Shown: piece by piece, positions 1-7,354 of the stretch
Layout of the letters: the number at the start of each line of letters is the position of its first letter
Numbering within the stretch: position 1 is the stretch's first letter
NCBI GenBank assembly: GCA_003156795.1
Contig: PMHU01000135.1
Coordinates: 17,834 to 35,828 of the forward strand
Origin: Acidimicrobiaceae bacterium
Lineage (GTDB): Bacteria; Actinomycetota; Acidimicrobiia; Acidimicrobiales; Palsa-688
DNA length: 17,995 nucleotides
Direction of reading: 5' to 3'
Made by a program: the position numbers and the translations under genes
The notes under the pieces: generated by a model
Seen by the model: the letters and a program-made list of their open reading frames with translations, nothing else
The model's database searches: none
What the model was told of the DNA's origin: nothing

Positions 1-531
1 GATTCAGGGGCGTTGGTCCGCGCCTGGTCGCCCGAGCCTGGTGGTCGGGTGAACCCCTACGACGTGGTCGAAGTCACCCTCGACGAGGACGTCGATGCCG
101 TGCCGGACCCGGCCGAACCCGAAGCCGTGATGCTCGTGGGCCCGCCGCGTCCCGTGAGCCGGATGAAGGGACGGCGCTGTGAGCGCCTATTGCGTCCGCT
201 GCTCCACCCAAAAGGCCAGCCCCTGCTCGGTCTGGCGGCTCCGGTGATCCAGTTCTGGGAGCGCCGCCCCGATCACCCGTCCATCGCGTTGGTCGAACCC
301 GAGGGGCCGATCAGCTTGTGGCGTGATGGGCCCTATCTGGCCTGCAGGTTCGGTTGGCTCGGCCACGAACGTGAGCTCCCGTGCCTGGACCGCAGCCTCG
401 CCGCCGAGATGGACCGGTCCCGTCGGTCCACGATGGTCGCCGGCAAAGGCCACCGCATCGTCGTTTCGCTCACTCCTCCGATCGACGGCCGCTGCCACAA
501 GGTGGTCGAAGCGGTCCTGCCCAAGCCCTAG
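1..531 (+). CDS. Unrecognised protein, probably 5'-partial
   Basis: I do not recognise this protein. The reading frame is open to the left edge, so the true start may lie outside the window. Internal candidates are TTG at 13 and GTG at 49, neither with a convincing ribosome-binding site. Third codon positions are strongly G/C throughout, as in the neighbouring genes, which supports real coding. From the TTG it would be 172 residues: an acidic start (about residues 14-38, rich in Asp, Glu, Val and Pro), a basic stretch with several Arg and Lys (about 50-68), then a mixed, probably folded second half containing Trp residues and three Cys. No signal peptide or membrane span is visible. It ends at TAG 529-531 and converges on the gene at 748-1419. 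The overlapping minus-strand frame at 187-684 has weaker, Arg-rich composition and looks like a shadow. Confidence 0.6.
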   Translation, partial: DSGALVRAWSPEPGGRVNPYDVVEVTLDEDVDAVPDPAEPEAVMLVGPPRPVSRMKGRRCERLLRPLLHPKGQPLLGLAAPVIQFWERRPDHPSIALVEPEGPISLWRDGPYLACRFGWLGHERELPCLDRSLAAEMDRSRRSTMVAGKGHRIVVSLTPPIDGRCHKVVEAVLPKP

Positions 532-594
532 CTCCGCCGGCCAGGCGCCTCGTCCCCCCACTCGACTCGGTCCCCGCGGTACAACCCGGGGATC

Positions 595-681
595 GGCGCG
601 TGTTCGTTTTACGTCATTGTGTTCAAAAAACGTCGATAGGCGACACAAATCGCACACGCGACGCAGAATCGAACACGCGCC
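595..681. repeat. Nested inverted repeats in convergent intergenic gap
   Basis: A perfect 12-base inverted repeat, GGCGCGTGTTCG at 595-606 and CGAACACGCGCC at 670-681, flanks an unusually A/T-rich 63-base interior. Inside it TTGTGT (617-622) can pair with ACACAA (643-648), and within that CGTC (631-634) can pair with GGCG (639-642) around GATA, allowing one G-U pair. The arms are therefore nested and could fold into one long interrupted hairpin as RNA or cruciform. It sits between two convergent stop codons. A bidirectional terminator, a small structured RNA or a protein-binding site are all possible. Confidence 0.5.
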
Positions 682-693
682 CAACCCGCTTGA

Positions 694-742
694 GCCGGGT
701 CTCCGCCCGGCCCGACTAGAAGCGGAGGCCGGCAGGCCGGCC
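694..742 (-). terminator. Two GC-rich hairpins downstream of the 748-1419 gene
   Basis: GCCGGG (694-699) pairs with CCCGGC (706-711) around a 6-base loop. GGCCGG (727-732) pairs with CCGGCC (737-742) around CAGG. The second hairpin lies just after the stop codon at 748-750 read on the minus strand. Neither is followed by a run of T, so they are weak as classical intrinsic terminators. Confidence 0.3.
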
Positions 743-747
743 CCCGG

Positions 748-1419
748 TCACGGGGCGAACTTGGAAGCCAGCTCCTCGGCCATGGCCCAGCCGAAAGCGA
801 TCAGCACGTCTCGGCGGTCGTGATCGAGGGGGTCGAAGAAGGCGGCCACCTCTCCATCGATCGATTCCGGTTTGGCGGTGGCGTAGTCGAACGCCCCGCT
901 GGCGCTGCCATCCCCAGTCACGATGAAACTTCGGTCGTCGATGCGACCCTCGGCCCCGAATCGCTTGGCCAAGCGCCGGCTCCAAGCCCGCTCTTCTCCG
1001 CTCGGCTTGTGATTGGGCCGGGGACAAATGTCCTCCAGCCCCTTGAAAGCGGCGAAGGCCCCCGGATCGATGAACCGGGTCCCGATCAGCACGTCCTCGT
1101 CCGGGAACGCCAGGACGGCCCGGCGGAACTGGGCGCTGATGATGGCCTTCAGGACCTGGTCGCGCTTGGCGTTGCGCTTGACGGAGGCGAGCCCCCACAG
1201 CAAGCACGGCGTCCCACCGATGCGCTCCAACGTGCAAAACGAAAAGCCGACCAGCTTTCCGACATCGCGGATCTGGGTTATCAGCACCCAGGCCTCCGCC
1301 TGCTTTGACAGCAGGCCGATATCGAAGCCGGCGGGACCGTCGGTCACGATGTCGGCCATGTCAGCCAGTTCGGCGTCGGCCAGGGCGGTGCAGTCCTTCG
1401 TTTCGACAGCGAACGTCAT
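748..1419 (-). CDS. Unrecognised cytosolic protein, possibly GNAT-like fold
   Basis: I do not recognise the family. The frame opens at GTG 1443, but ATG at 1419 is the better start: GAGGAG lies about 12 bases upstream, and the residues between the two look unlike a normal N-terminus. From the ATG it is 223 residues. The N-terminal third alternates predicted helix and strand (the segments around AWVLITQIRD and LVGFSFCTLERI), followed by LLWGLASVKRNAKRDQVLKAI. That order is reminiscent of the central strands and pyrophosphate loop of GNAT acetyltransferases, but no canonical acetyl-CoA-binding signature is clear, so this is a loose structural guess. No signal peptide or membrane span is seen. 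It lies downstream of dnaE on the same strand, 93 bases away and with a terminator-like hairpin between, so it probably has its own promoter; TAAACT at 1465-1460 is a possible -10 element. Confidence 0.7.
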   Translation of the reverse strand: MTFAVETKDCTALADAELADMADIVTDGPAGFDIGLLSKQAEAWVLITQIRDVGKLVGFSFCTLERIGGTPCLLWGLASVKRNAKRDQVLKAIISAQFRRAVLAFPDEDVLIGTRFIDPGAFAAFKGLEDICPRPNHKPSGEERAWSRRLAKRFGAEGRIDDRSFIVTGDGSASGAFDYATAKPESIDGEVAAFFDPLDHDRRDVLIAFGWAMAEELASKFAP

Positions 1420-1488
1420 ACCGCAGTAACTCTCCTCACCCACGTGTTCCTGACCAGCCAGTTTACGCCTTGATTCGTGTTCTTCTCC

Positions 1489-1510
1489 AAAACGGGGCCA
1501 AAAGCCCGGC
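1489..1510 (-). terminator. Probable intrinsic terminator of dnaE
   Basis: Read on the minus strand, GGGC (1507-1504) pairs with GCCC (1498-1495) around a 5-base loop, and a TTTT run (1492-1489) follows 2 bases later. It begins about 5 bases after the dnaE stop codon. The stem is short, so efficiency may be modest. Confidence 0.45.
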
Positions 1511-1512
1511 TC

Positions 1513-4500
1513 TCAGGTGGGATTAAGGCAGGAGGGCCCCAGTAGAACCCTCAGTTCTCCGAGCAGCCCCCGGGTCGTGTCGACGCTGAACTGAGAGGCC
1601 AACCGGAGGCATTTGGCTCCTACATGAAGCAGGACCGGGGACGGCCCGGGGTACTCGGTAAGCAGGAGCTTCAGGGACGCCACCCGCTCGTCGGTCAGGG
1701 CGTTTAAGGGCAGGGTGAGATGGAGAGGCTCCACTCCGGTCGGGCTCAGCTCGGGCCGCTTGATCTCCATGCAAATCAGCTTGGGCTGGTCCTCTCGCAA
1801 GTCCAGCCGGCCCTTCACGCAGACCACGGCGTCGTCGGCGAGCAAGTGTCCGACTTCGATCATGGTTCGGGGGAACACCCACACCTCGATGTTGGAGACC
1901 AGGTCCTCGAGGAGAAACGTGGCCATCAGGTCGCCCCGCTTGGTGTACTTACGCGTCAGACCGGTGACGACGCCACCGACCCATCGGGTCTCGCCGTCAC
2001 GAACCTTGCCGCCTCCCTCGACCTCGCCCGGCTGGGCCTGGTCCCTCAGATCGACGATGGTGGTGTCCACGTGGCGGGCCAGCGCGGACTCCAGTCCCTT
2101 GAGGGGGTGGTCGCTCAGGTACAGGCCGAGCATCTCCTTTTCGAACGCCAGGCGGGCGCCCTTTTCGAAATCCTGATCGGGGATCGGAACCCGGGCGTCG
2201 TCGTAGACCGCTTCACCCGTTGCGCCTGGATCGCCGAAGAGGCTCATGACTCCCTGCTCGGCCTCCCGTCGTCGAGCCAGGGTCCGGTCCACGATCTGTT
2301 CGAACACCAAGCACAATCCCTGGCGGGGATGACCGAGGCTGTCGAAGGCGCCGGCCTTGATCAACGATTCCACCGTTCGCCGATTGAGGACCATGGGATC
2401 GACCCGGTTGCAGAAGTCGTAGAAGTCGACAAACGGTCCGGCCGCATCGCGCTCGCCGATCAGTCGGTCGACCAGACCCTCGCCGACATTGCGAATGGCC
2501 GACAGTCCGAAGGGCAGGACCCAGCGCTTACCACCAGGCGCCGTGTCCGCATCCAGTTCGACCGCGGCGAAGTCCGTCGACGATACGTTGACGTCTGGCA
2601 CGAGAACTTCGATCCCCTGGCCGCGGCACTCGGCGAGGTAGACGGCGGTCTTGTCCTTGTCGTCTTTGACGCTGGTGAGCAACGACGCCAGATATTGGGC
2701 CGGATAATGGGCCTTGAGCCAGGCCGTCTGGTAGCTGACGTATCCGTAGCCGAACGCGTGGCTCCGGTTGAATCCGTAGTCAGCAAAGGGCTCGATGATG
2801 TCGAACAGCATTTTGCCCACGCCTGCTCCGTAGCCGGTGGCCACGCAGCCCGCTTCGAACTTCTCCCTCTCCTTCGCCATGATCTCGCGGACCTTCTTGC
2901 CCGCGGCCTTGCGCAGGTTGTCAGCTTCGGCCAGCGAGTACCCGGCGAACTTCGTGGCCAGGAGCATGAGCTGTTCCTGGTACACGCAGAGCCCGTAGGT
3001 GTCCCCGAGGGCTTCCTCCATGTCGGGGTGTTGGTAGACGACGGGCTTGCGGCCGTTCTTGCGGTCGGCGTAGTCGTTGTGCATGTTGGCCGCCATCGGG
3101 CCCGGACGGTAGAGGGCGACCAGGGCGGCGACGTCCTCGAACTCGGTTGGAGCCAAAGAGCGGACCAGGTTGCGCATCGGGCCGCCCTCGAGCTGGAAGA
3201 TCCCGATGGTGTCGGCGCGCGACAGCATCTCGAACACGGCAGGGTCGTCCAGGGCCACGCTGTCGATGTCGGGTCGCTCACCGGTGGCTTCCTCGATGAG
3301 ATCGAGGGTCCTCTCGATGACGGAGAGGTTGCGGAGCCCCAGGAAGTCCATCTTGAGCAGGCCGAGCTCCTCCACGCCGTGCATCTCGTACTGCGTGACG
3401 ATCGGAGCATCCTCGGGCTTGCCGCCCGGCTCGGGCTTGCGCTGGATGGGCAGGTACTCGGTGAGGGGCTCGGCCGAGATGACCACCGCCGCGGCGTGGA
3501 TGCCGTCCTGGCGCCGCAAGCCTTCCAGGCCTTGAGCCACGCCCACGACCTTGGCCACGTCGGGGTCGGCCGCGCACAGGTCGCGCAGCTCGACGGCCTG
3601 CTTGAAGCCGTCGAGGTACTTGGGATGCTCCTCCAAGCAGGCCCACAGCGGAGTGTCCCGGCCCATGAGCAGTGGGGGCATCAGCTTGGCCACCCGATCA
3701 CCGAGGCTGTAGGGGTAGCCGAGGACGCGAGCCGCGTCGCGCACCGCGGCCCGGGCCTTGATGGTGGAGAAGGTGACGATCTGGGCGACCCGGTCCCAGC
3801 CGTAACGCTCGGCTGCGTAGCGGATCATCTCCGAGCGGTAGCGCTCGTCGAAGTCCATGTCGATGTCGGGCATCTGCTTGCGGCCGGGGTTGAGAAACCG
3901 CTCGAACAGAAGGTTGTATCGGATGGGGTCCAAGTCGACGATGCGCAAGCAGTAGGCGACGCAACACCCCGCCGCGCTGCCGCGACCTGGACCCACTCGG
4001 ATCCCGCTCTCGCGGGCGTGGCGGATCAGGTCCCACACCACCAGGAAGTAGTCCGAGAAACCCATGTCGGAGATGACGCCAAGCTCGTACTCGAGGCGCT
4101 CCACTGCGACCGCGGGGCTCGGCGAACCATAGCGGTCCGCGGCGCCTTGATAGGCGAGGTGGCGAAGGTACGAATCGGCGTCGTCGAAGCCTGCGGGTCG
4201 AGGAAAGGACGGCAGCTGCGGTTTGCCGAACTCGATCTCGACGTTTGCCCGTTCCGCGATCCAAAGGGTGTTGTCGCACGCTTCGGGATGGTCCCTAAAC
4301 AAGTGTCGCATCTCTACGGCCGTCTTCAGGTAGTGCTCGTCACCGTGAAACTTGAAGCGCTTGGGGTCGTCCTTCACCGATCCGGTCTGCACGCACAGCA
4401 AGGCGTCGTGGGCCTCGGCGTCAGAGCGCGAAACGTAATGGCTGTCGTTGGTCGCAAGGAGCGGGGCCCCAATTCGCTGCGCCAGCCGGATCAGCTCGGG

Positions 4501-5103
4501 GTTGGTCCGGGCCTGTTCGGGGAGGCCGTGGTCCTGGAGCTCGACGAACAGCGACTCGCGCCCGAAGATGTCCTGGAGGCGGGCCGCCAGCTCGGTGGCC
4601 CGCTTGAAGTCGTCCCGCAGAAGGGCCTGGAGGACCACACCGCCAAGACAGCCAGTGGTGGCGACGATCCCCTCGTGATGGCGTTGGAGCAGCTCCCAGT
4701 CGCACCTGGGCTTGTAGAAGTAGCCTTCGAGGTAGGCATCAGAGGAGAGCTTCAGCAGGTTCTTGTAGCCCTGGTTGGTTTCCGCCAGCAGGGTCAGGTG
4801 GTAGTAGAGCTTCTCTCCCGCCTCGGCGTCGCCTCCCCCGTCGTCCACGCGGCCTCGGCGCACTGGACGTTCAAAGCGGGACTCGCCGGCCATGTAGGCC
4901 TCGGTACCGATGATCGGCTTGATCCCGGCCTCCCGGGCCGCCTTGTAGAAGTCCAGGACCCCGTACATGTTGCCGTGGTCGGTGATGCCCATCGCCGGCT
5001 GACCGTCGGAGACAGCCCGGGCGATCACGTCGGGCACCCGGGCCGCACCGTCGAGCATCGAGAACTCGGTGTGCTGGTGCAGATGGGTAAACGACGCGCC
5101 CAC
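1513..5103 (-). CDS. dnaE: DNA polymerase III alpha subunit (DnaE1 type)
   Basis: This is the catalytic subunit of the replicative DNA polymerase. The 1196-residue length fits actinobacterial DnaE1. The N-terminal PHP domain (about residues 5-290) starts with HLHQHTEFSMLDG and keeps Asp18 plus the Asp220-x-His222 pair of ATNDSHY. In mycobacterial DnaE1 the matching residues bind metal for proofreading, so intrinsic 3'-5' exonuclease activity is likely here (family inference). The polymerase core has GPGRGSAAG, then PDIDMDFDE with catalytic Asp413 and Asp415, and a third catalytic Asp586 in KMDFLGLR. A helix-hairpin-helix/fingers region follows, and an OB fold lies around residues 1035-1110. 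The GTG start at 5103 has GGAGG 12 bases upstream, a slightly long spacing. A promoter and palindrome lie just upstream. A 1159-codon open frame on the opposite strand is a shadow. Confidence 0.98.
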   Translation of the reverse strand: MGASFTHLHQHTEFSMLDGAARVPDVIARAVSDGQPAMGITDHGNMYGVLDFYKAAREAGIKPIIGTEAYMAGESRFERPVRRGRVDDGGGDAEAGEKLYYHLTLLAETNQGYKNLLKLSSDAYLEGYFYKPRCDWELLQRHHEGIVATTGCLGGVVLQALLRDDFKRATELAARLQDIFGRESLFVELQDHGLPEQARTNPELIRLAQRIGAPLLATNDSHYVSRSDAEAHDALLCVQTGSVKDDPKRFKFHGDEHYLKTAVEMRHLFRDHPEACDNTLWIAERANVEIEFGKPQLPSFPRPAGFDDADSYLRHLAYQGAADRYGSPSPAVAVERLEYELGVISDMGFSDYFLVVWDLIRHARESGIRVGPGRGSAAGCCVAYCLRIVDLDPIRYNLLFERFLNPGRKQMPDIDMDFDERYRSEMIRYAAERYGWDRVAQIVTFSTIKARAAVRDAARVLGYPYSLGDRVAKLMPPLLMGRDTPLWACLEEHPKYLDGFKQAVELRDLCAADPDVAKVVGVAQGLEGLRRQDGIHAAAVVISAEPLTEYLPIQRKPEPGGKPEDAPIVTQYEMHGVEELGLLKMDFLGLRNLSVIERTLDLIEEATGERPDIDSVALDDPAVFEMLSRADTIGIFQLEGGPMRNLVRSLAPTEFEDVAALVALYRPGPMAANMHNDYADRKNGRKPVVYQHPDMEEALGDTYGLCVYQEQLMLLATKFAGYSLAEADNLRKAAGKKVREIMAKEREKFEAGCVATGYGAGVGKMLFDIIEPFADYGFNRSHAFGYGYVSYQTAWLKAHYPAQYLASLLTSVKDDKDKTAVYLAECRGQGIEVLVPDVNVSSTDFAAVELDADTAPGGKRWVLPFGLSAIRNVGEGLVDRLIGERDAAGPFVDFYDFCNRVDPMVLNRRTVESLIKAGAFDSLGHPRQGLCLVFEQIVDRTLARRREAEQGVMSLFGDPGATGEAVYDDARVPIPDQDFEKGARLAFEKEMLGLYLSDHPLKGLESALARHVDTTIVDLRDQAQPGEVEGGGKVRDGETRWVGGVVTGLTRKYTKRGDLMATFLLEDLVSNIEVWVFPRTMIEVGHLLADDAVVCVKGRLDLREDQPKLICMEIKRPELSPTGVEPLHLTLPLNALTDERVASLKLLLTEYPGPSPVLLHVGAKCLRLASQFSVDTTRGLLGELRVLLGPSCLNPT

Positions 5104-5143
5104 GACGGAGCCCCGCCTCCTTCAATGTTGCGAGCCGGAGTCA

Positions 5144-5161
5144 TCCACAGGTGCCTGTGGA
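5144..5161. promoter_or_regulatory. 18-base palindrome over the likely dnaE transcription start
   Basis: TCCACAGGTGCCTGTGGA is a perfect 8-base inverted repeat with a 2-base spacer. It begins 2 bases after the candidate -10 hexamer, so a bound protein would block transcription. The flanks also make two divergent 9-mers close to the DnaA box TTATCCACA: TCATCCACA (5141-5149, +) and TTCTCCACA (5165-5157, -), each with one mismatch. It could be a repressor operator, a DnaA site pair, or a 7-bp hairpin in the leader. Confidence 0.5.
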
Positions 5162-5162
5162 G

Positions 5163-5191
5163 AAACTACAGCAGTGTGATTACGACTCCAG
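5163..5191 (-). promoter_or_regulatory. Candidate dnaE promoter
   Basis: On the minus strand CTGGAG (5191-5186) is followed after exactly 17 bases by TAGTTT (5168-5163), matching the TANNNT form of actinobacterial -10 elements. The start of transcription would fall near 5156, about 50 bases before the GTG start codon. The -35 match is modest. Confidence 0.45.
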
Positions 5192-5228
5192 GAGGCTAGC
5201 GCACGGGACGGACACCCACACCAGCTCC

Positions 5229-5714
5229 CTAGAGATAGGTCCCGGGCACGGGACCGTCGTCCGCTCCTGATGGGAGACTCCGCTGGCGCATCTGCTCCAG
5301 CTGGGCCCGCGCTGCCATCTGCTGGGCGAACAGGGTGGCCTGGATCCCGTGGAACAGCCCTTCCAACCAGCCGACCAGCTGGGCTTGGGCCACCCGAAGC
5401 TCCGACTCGCTGGGAATCTCGTTGGGGCCGAACGGAGATGTCATCCGAGACAGCTCGTCGCGCAGATCAGGCGAGAGCCCGTCGGACAGCTCGGTGACCG
5501 ACGTGTCGTAGATCTCGCGCAGTCGGCTACGACTGGCCTCGTCCAGCGGAGCTTGGCGCACCTCGTCGAGAAGTTGCTTGATCATGGAGCCGATCCGCAT
5601 GACCTTGCCCGGCTGGGCAACCGACTCGCGCCCGTCATCCTCGCTTGCCTCGCCCAACTCCCCAGCAGGGGAGCCGATCACGAGGACTTCGTCGGGCGGA
5701 CTGTTCTCGGGCAT
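5229..5714 (-). CDS. bpa: Bacterial proteasome activator (Bpa/PafE)
   Basis: This is a ring-forming, ATP-independent activator of the 20S proteasome, known from Mycobacterium (Rv3780) to help degrade unfolded proteins and the repressor HspR. At 161 residues it has the family's size. Residues 36-145 carry the conserved four-helix core, including KVMRIGSMIKQLL, AQAQLVGWLEGLFHGIQ and LFAQQMAARAQL. The C-terminus is GTYL, matching the GQYL-type tail that docks into proteasome alpha-subunit pockets. The first 35 residues are acidic and probably disordered. ATG at 5714 shares its A with the TGA stop of the upstream phosphodiesterase gene (TGATG), so translation is probably coupled. A longer in-frame extension upstream exists, but it overlaps that gene and has no family similarity. 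Its presence implies the organism has a 20S proteasome, which is not in this window. Confidence 0.95.
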   Translation of the reverse strand: MPENSPPDEVLVIGSPAGELGEASEDDGRESVAQPGKVMRIGSMIKQLLDEVRQAPLDEASRSRLREIYDTSVTELSDGLSPDLRDELSRMTSPFGPNEIPSESELRVAQAQLVGWLEGLFHGIQATLFAQQMAARAQLEQMRQRSLPSGADDGPVPGTYL

Positions 5715-6850
5715 CACGGCCCCAGTCTGCCCTGTTGGGCGACTAGGGGCACCCACATCTCTGCGGCCGTCATCGATCCGTGCCGGCAGACGAGCTGGAA
5801 CTCGCGGCTCTCGACGCGGTCCAGGTACGCCACCGGCTCGAAAGGCACCAGGGCGACGTCGCCCAGCCGGTCCCGGAATTCGGGCCTCAACGGGCCTCCC
5901 AACCAACCCTGGGCCTCGACTTCAGCCAAGGTGGCCACCCAGGCCTGGTGCCCGTAGATGTCACGGGCCCGCCCCGCCAGCCGCTCCGAGGAGTCGCTTT
6001 GGGGCGACTTGGCGTGCAGCCAGCGGAACCGGGCTTCGCCGCTCACCATCGACAGTTCGCGCACCAGCGGAGCCGCCAGCTCGACCGCTCGCGGTCCGAC
6101 TTCCACTTGGCCGTGGTCTGCAGTTACGACCAGGACGGCCTCGTGGGGCAGGCCGTCGATCAGGTCTCCGACGATCCGGTCCAAAGCGACGAGCTCGGCG
6201 TCGTAGTGATCGTCGAGGCCGTTGATGTGGGCGATGCGGTCGACGCCGTCGTAGTAGGCGTATACGAGCGGCTCACCCGAAGCCACGAGCGCTCGCACTT
6301 CCAGCGCCAGGCTCGACGCCTGAAACCAACCGACCTGGCGAGCACCTCGTTGGTGGGTTTCGGTAAACGCCGTTCCCGCGAAGTCCGCCTTGCTCACTAC
6401 CGGCACCGGCCGACCCCGGAACGGGTCGAGCACCTGGAACGTCGCCGGATCGACGTAGGACCGAGCGTCTCCCGACTGGGTCTTCCACTTGAGCACGTTC
6501 ATGACTTCCGGCCCGCCGGAGCCTTTCACTACCACCCGGTAGCCGACCACACCGTGCGATGCGGGCGGTGCGCCGACGACCACCGAGGTCAAGGCGGCTG
6601 CCGTGGTGGACGGCACGACCGACGTGATGGGGCCTCCGCTCATCGCCGACAGGCGCGGCATGAGATCCCGTCGATCTTCCAGTTGCAGCCATCCCAGCCC
6701 GTCCACCACAAAGAGAACGACCTGTTCCGCAGCGCGCGCCACGTCAGGTAGCCAACTCGGTCGCTGACCGGGCGGATCCAGAAAAGCCGGTACCAATCCC
6801 GTCAGGTTGGCGCCGCCGTAGTCCGGCAAGACCGGCGTGGAAAGGCTCAT
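5714..6850 (-). CDS. Alkaline-phosphatase-superfamily phosphodiesterase/pyrophosphatase
   Basis: This is a probable metal-dependent phosphodiesterase or nucleotide pyrophosphatase of the alkaline phosphatase superfamily; the substrate is unknown. It has 378 residues, and the full two-metal ligand set can be read off: Asp50 in VVDGLG, the Thr nucleophile at 82 or 83 in PSTTAA, Asp204 and His208 in YYDGVDRIAH, Asp245-His246 in TADHG, and His357 in CRHGS. No signal peptide or membrane span is visible, so it appears cytosolic, unlike many secreted relatives. It is the first gene of a two-gene operon with bpa, overlapping by one base. ATG at 6850 has no Shine-Dalgarno sequence, and TAGGGT sits 7 bases upstream, so the mRNA is probably leaderless. 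The Rrf2 regulator gene starts 29 bases away on the other strand. Confidence 0.9.
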   Translation of the reverse strand: MSLSTPVLPDYGGANLTGLVPAFLDPPGQRPSWLPDVARAAEQVVLFVVDGLGWLQLEDRRDLMPRLSAMSGGPITSVVPSTTAAALTSVVVGAPPASHGVVGYRVVVKGSGGPEVMNVLKWKTQSGDARSYVDPATFQVLDPFRGRPVPVVSKADFAGTAFTETHQRGARQVGWFQASSLALEVRALVASGEPLVYAYYDGVDRIAHINGLDDHYDAELVALDRIVGDLIDGLPHEAVLVVTADHGQVEVGPRAVELAAPLVRELSMVSGEARFRWLHAKSPQSDSSERLAGRARDIYGHQAWVATLAEVEAQGWLGGPLRPEFRDRLGDVALVPFEPVAYLDRVESREFQLVCRHGSMTAAEMWVPLVAQQGRLGP

Positions 6851-6856
6851 TGTCCA

Positions 6857-6869
6857 TACCCTAGAGGTA
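6857..6869. promoter_or_regulatory. Short dyad between divergent starts, candidate operator
   Basis: TACC (6857-6860), five bases, then GGTA (6866-6869) forms a perfect 4+4 dyad, with one more matching C/G pair at 6855/6871. It overlaps both divergent -10 hexamers, which suits a self-regulating Rrf2 protein. The dyad is short and could arise by chance. Confidence 0.3.
6858..6863 (-). promoter_or_regulatory. -10 element for the phosphodiesterase-bpa operon
   Basis: TAGGGT (6863-6858 on the minus strand), preceded by C, ends 7 bases before ATG at 6850, the distance expected for a leaderless transcript. No clear -35 element is present; that region would overlap the start of the divergent Rrf2 gene. 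Confidence 0.5.
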
Positions 6870-6873
6870 CGAT
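6868..6873 (+). promoter_or_regulatory. -10 element for the Rrf2 gene
   Basis: TACGAT ends 6 bases before the GTG start at 6880, with no Shine-Dalgarno sequence, so a leaderless mRNA is likely. The 10-mer TACGATGGGT (6868-6877) recurs at the same place upstream of divIVA. Confidence 0.5.
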
Positions 6874-6879
6874 GGGTCG

Positions 6880-7335
6880 GTGAAGGTTTCCACCCGGGGT
6901 GACTACGCCAGCCGAGCGTTGCTATCGCTGGCCTTGCACGCTGGACAGACCCAGCCGACCTCGGTCCGTGATATCGCCGAGCGCACCGGCCTTCCCCAGC
7001 CCTACTTGGAGCAGATCCTCCTCGCCCTAAAGGGCGCCGGACTGGTGCGTTCCAAGCGCGGAGTCGGCGGCGGCTACATCCTGGCCCGCTCCCCGGTGGA
7101 CATCACGCTGGGCCAGATCGTGAGTGCCGTCGACGGCCCCATCCAGGCCGGCGACTTCGGGGAGCCGCATCAGAACGGGGCGTGTGACCACGAGGGCCAG
7201 TGCGTTCTCCTCTCCGTCTGGGCCGACTTGGGACAGCACATGCGCCGCCACCTCGACTCGTTCACCCTGGCTGACATGGTCACTCAGGCCACCGGCGGTG
7301 GCGCCCCGGCCGCTACAGCGGCGCTGTTCACTTAA
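6880..7335 (+). CDS. Rrf2-family transcriptional regulator
   Basis: This is a DNA-binding regulator of the Rrf2 family (IscR, NsrR, RsrR relatives), which usually sense Fe-S status, redox or nitric oxide. It has 151 residues. The winged helix-turn-helix spans about residues 1-75, with MKVSTRGDYASRALLSLA at the start, the recognition helix around GLPQPYLEQILLAL, and the wing at RGVGGGY. Of the three Cys that hold the cluster in IscR, only two remain: Cys102 and Cys108 in CDHEGQC. The position of the first is Pro96, beside His97, and the IscR ligand His three residues after the last Cys is Leu111. The protein may therefore bind a differently ligated cluster or none. GTG at 6880 is chosen from the family's N-terminus. 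It is divergent from the phosphodiesterase-bpa operon and probably controls it and itself (inference from position). Confidence 0.93.
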   Translation: MKVSTRGDYASRALLSLALHAGQTQPTSVRDIAERTGLPQPYLEQILLALKGAGLVRSKRGVGGGYILARSPVDITLGQIVSAVDGPIQAGDFGEPHQNGACDHEGQCVLLSVWADLGQHMRRHLDSFTLADMVTQATGGGAPAATAALFT

Positions 7336-7354
7336 AGCGAGGGGCAGTGAGCTC

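Noticed and set aside
600..680. GTTCG/CGAAC half-sites resembling an actinobacterial LexA box
   Set aside because: The two halves are not at the 4-base spacing needed for a LexA operator, and no damage-response gene is adjacent.
660..682. TTCGATTC on the minus strand resembling a tRNA T-loop
   Set aside because: The flanking bases do not form a T stem, and no acceptor or anticodon arms can be assembled around it.
187..684. Minus-strand frame opposite the first gene
   Set aside because: Composition is Arg/Gly/Asp-rich shadow type, and codon third positions favour the plus-strand gene. Not excluded with certainty, since neither product is recognised.
1720..5199. A 1159-codon open frame on the plus strand antisense to dnaE
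   Set aside because: It lies codon-on-codon opposite dnaE, whose motifs are unmistakable. Long antisense frames are expected where the real gene has strong G/C third positions, and its translation shows no recognisable domain.
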